Below are positions 6,407 through 6,548 of a stretch of DNA of 6,548 bases, piece by piece (position 1 is the stretch's first letter; every line of letters starts with the position of its first letter). The position numbers and the translations under genes are program-made. Origin of the DNA: Stercoripulliclostridium_A sp045535235 (GTDB lineage: Bacteria > Bacillota > Clostridia > Christensenellales > DTU072); contig JAZSLG010000025.1 of assembly GCA_045535235.1 (NCBI GenBank), positions 1-6,548 on the forward strand, written 5' to 3'. Under the pieces are notes generated by a model. It saw nothing but the letters and a program-made list of their open reading frames with translations. It did not search any database and was not told the DNA's origin.

Positions 6407-6474
6407 TACTTCACTCCGTTACACTACGCTCACAAGGAAAAGGTTTAATTTGTTCTCACCATTGACTAGCCTCT

Positions 6475-6548
6475 TAAAAACGCGTTAGTTTAGATGAAGA
6501 ACGCGAAAAAACATACTTGGTCTAAAAACGCGTTTATTTGGATGAAGA
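6475..6548. repeat. Imperfect 26-bp direct repeat with 48-bp period, running off the edge
   Basis: Positions 6475-6500 and 6523-6548 agree at 23 of 26 bases (TAAAAACGCGTT ... GATGAAGA), separated by 22 nt, so the period is 48 bp. CGCGTT (6481-6486) and AACGCG (6500-6505) are also inverted around a 13-nt loop. Read leftward, this hairpin is followed by TTTTT, so it could end a leftward transcript from beyond the window. From ATG 6494 the rightward frame is open to the edge, but no ribosome binding site precedes it. Confidence 0.55.

Larger units (their letters stand above)
6309..6548. other. Intergenic tail without a supported gene
   Basis: 240 bp after the TIR-LRR stop. I see no convincing coding region, RNA gene, or hairpin-plus-T-run terminator for the rightward transcript. 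The content is short repeats: AACGCGG heptamers, GAATGCA/GAATTCA heptamers, and a 26-bp imperfect direct repeat at the edge. The stretch 6408-6470 between them is plain. Confidence 0.7.

Noticed and set aside
6475..6548. CRISPR array
   Set aside because: Only two imperfect 26-bp copies with a 22-nt gap that itself resembles the repeat (ACGCG); no cas genes and too short a spacer.

Overview
The window looks like an accessory, immune-type locus from a low-GC bacterium, most likely an uncultured anaerobic gut Bacillota. That guess rests on AT-rich coding DNA, strong AGGAG-type ribosome binding sites, consensus TTGACA/TATAAT promoters, BspA-type leucine-rich repeats, and GAATTCA/GAATGCA heptamer repeats in the intergenic tail. 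Taxonomy is inference; there is no marker gene. The standard genetic code fits all three genes.

Layout: two transcription units diverge from a promoter region of about 190 bp (3686-3875). Leftward, a small TPR protein (3685-3071, 204 aa) is followed 13 bp later by a very large TIR - NB-ARC (STAND NTPase) - TPR protein (3057 to the left edge; 1019 residues visible, C-terminus missing). Rightward, a single gene (3876-6308, 810 aa) encodes a TIR domain followed by two blocks of BspA-type LRRs. The last 240 bp (6309-6548) contain no supported gene but hold short tandem repeats.

Working model (inference): the locus splits the parts of a plant TNL receptor (TIR, NB-ARC, LRR) between two divergent TIR proteins. 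One has a nucleotide-switch oligomerisation module and TPR sensor; the other has an LRR sensor but no NTPase. A stand-alone TPR protein is co-transcribed with the first. Both promoters carry a similar 17-bp dyad over the -10 and start site, consistent with joint control. An anti-phage or other conflict system with two TIR effectors is the simplest reading. Neither TIR activity nor defence can be proved from sequence alone, and further genes may lie beyond the left edge.
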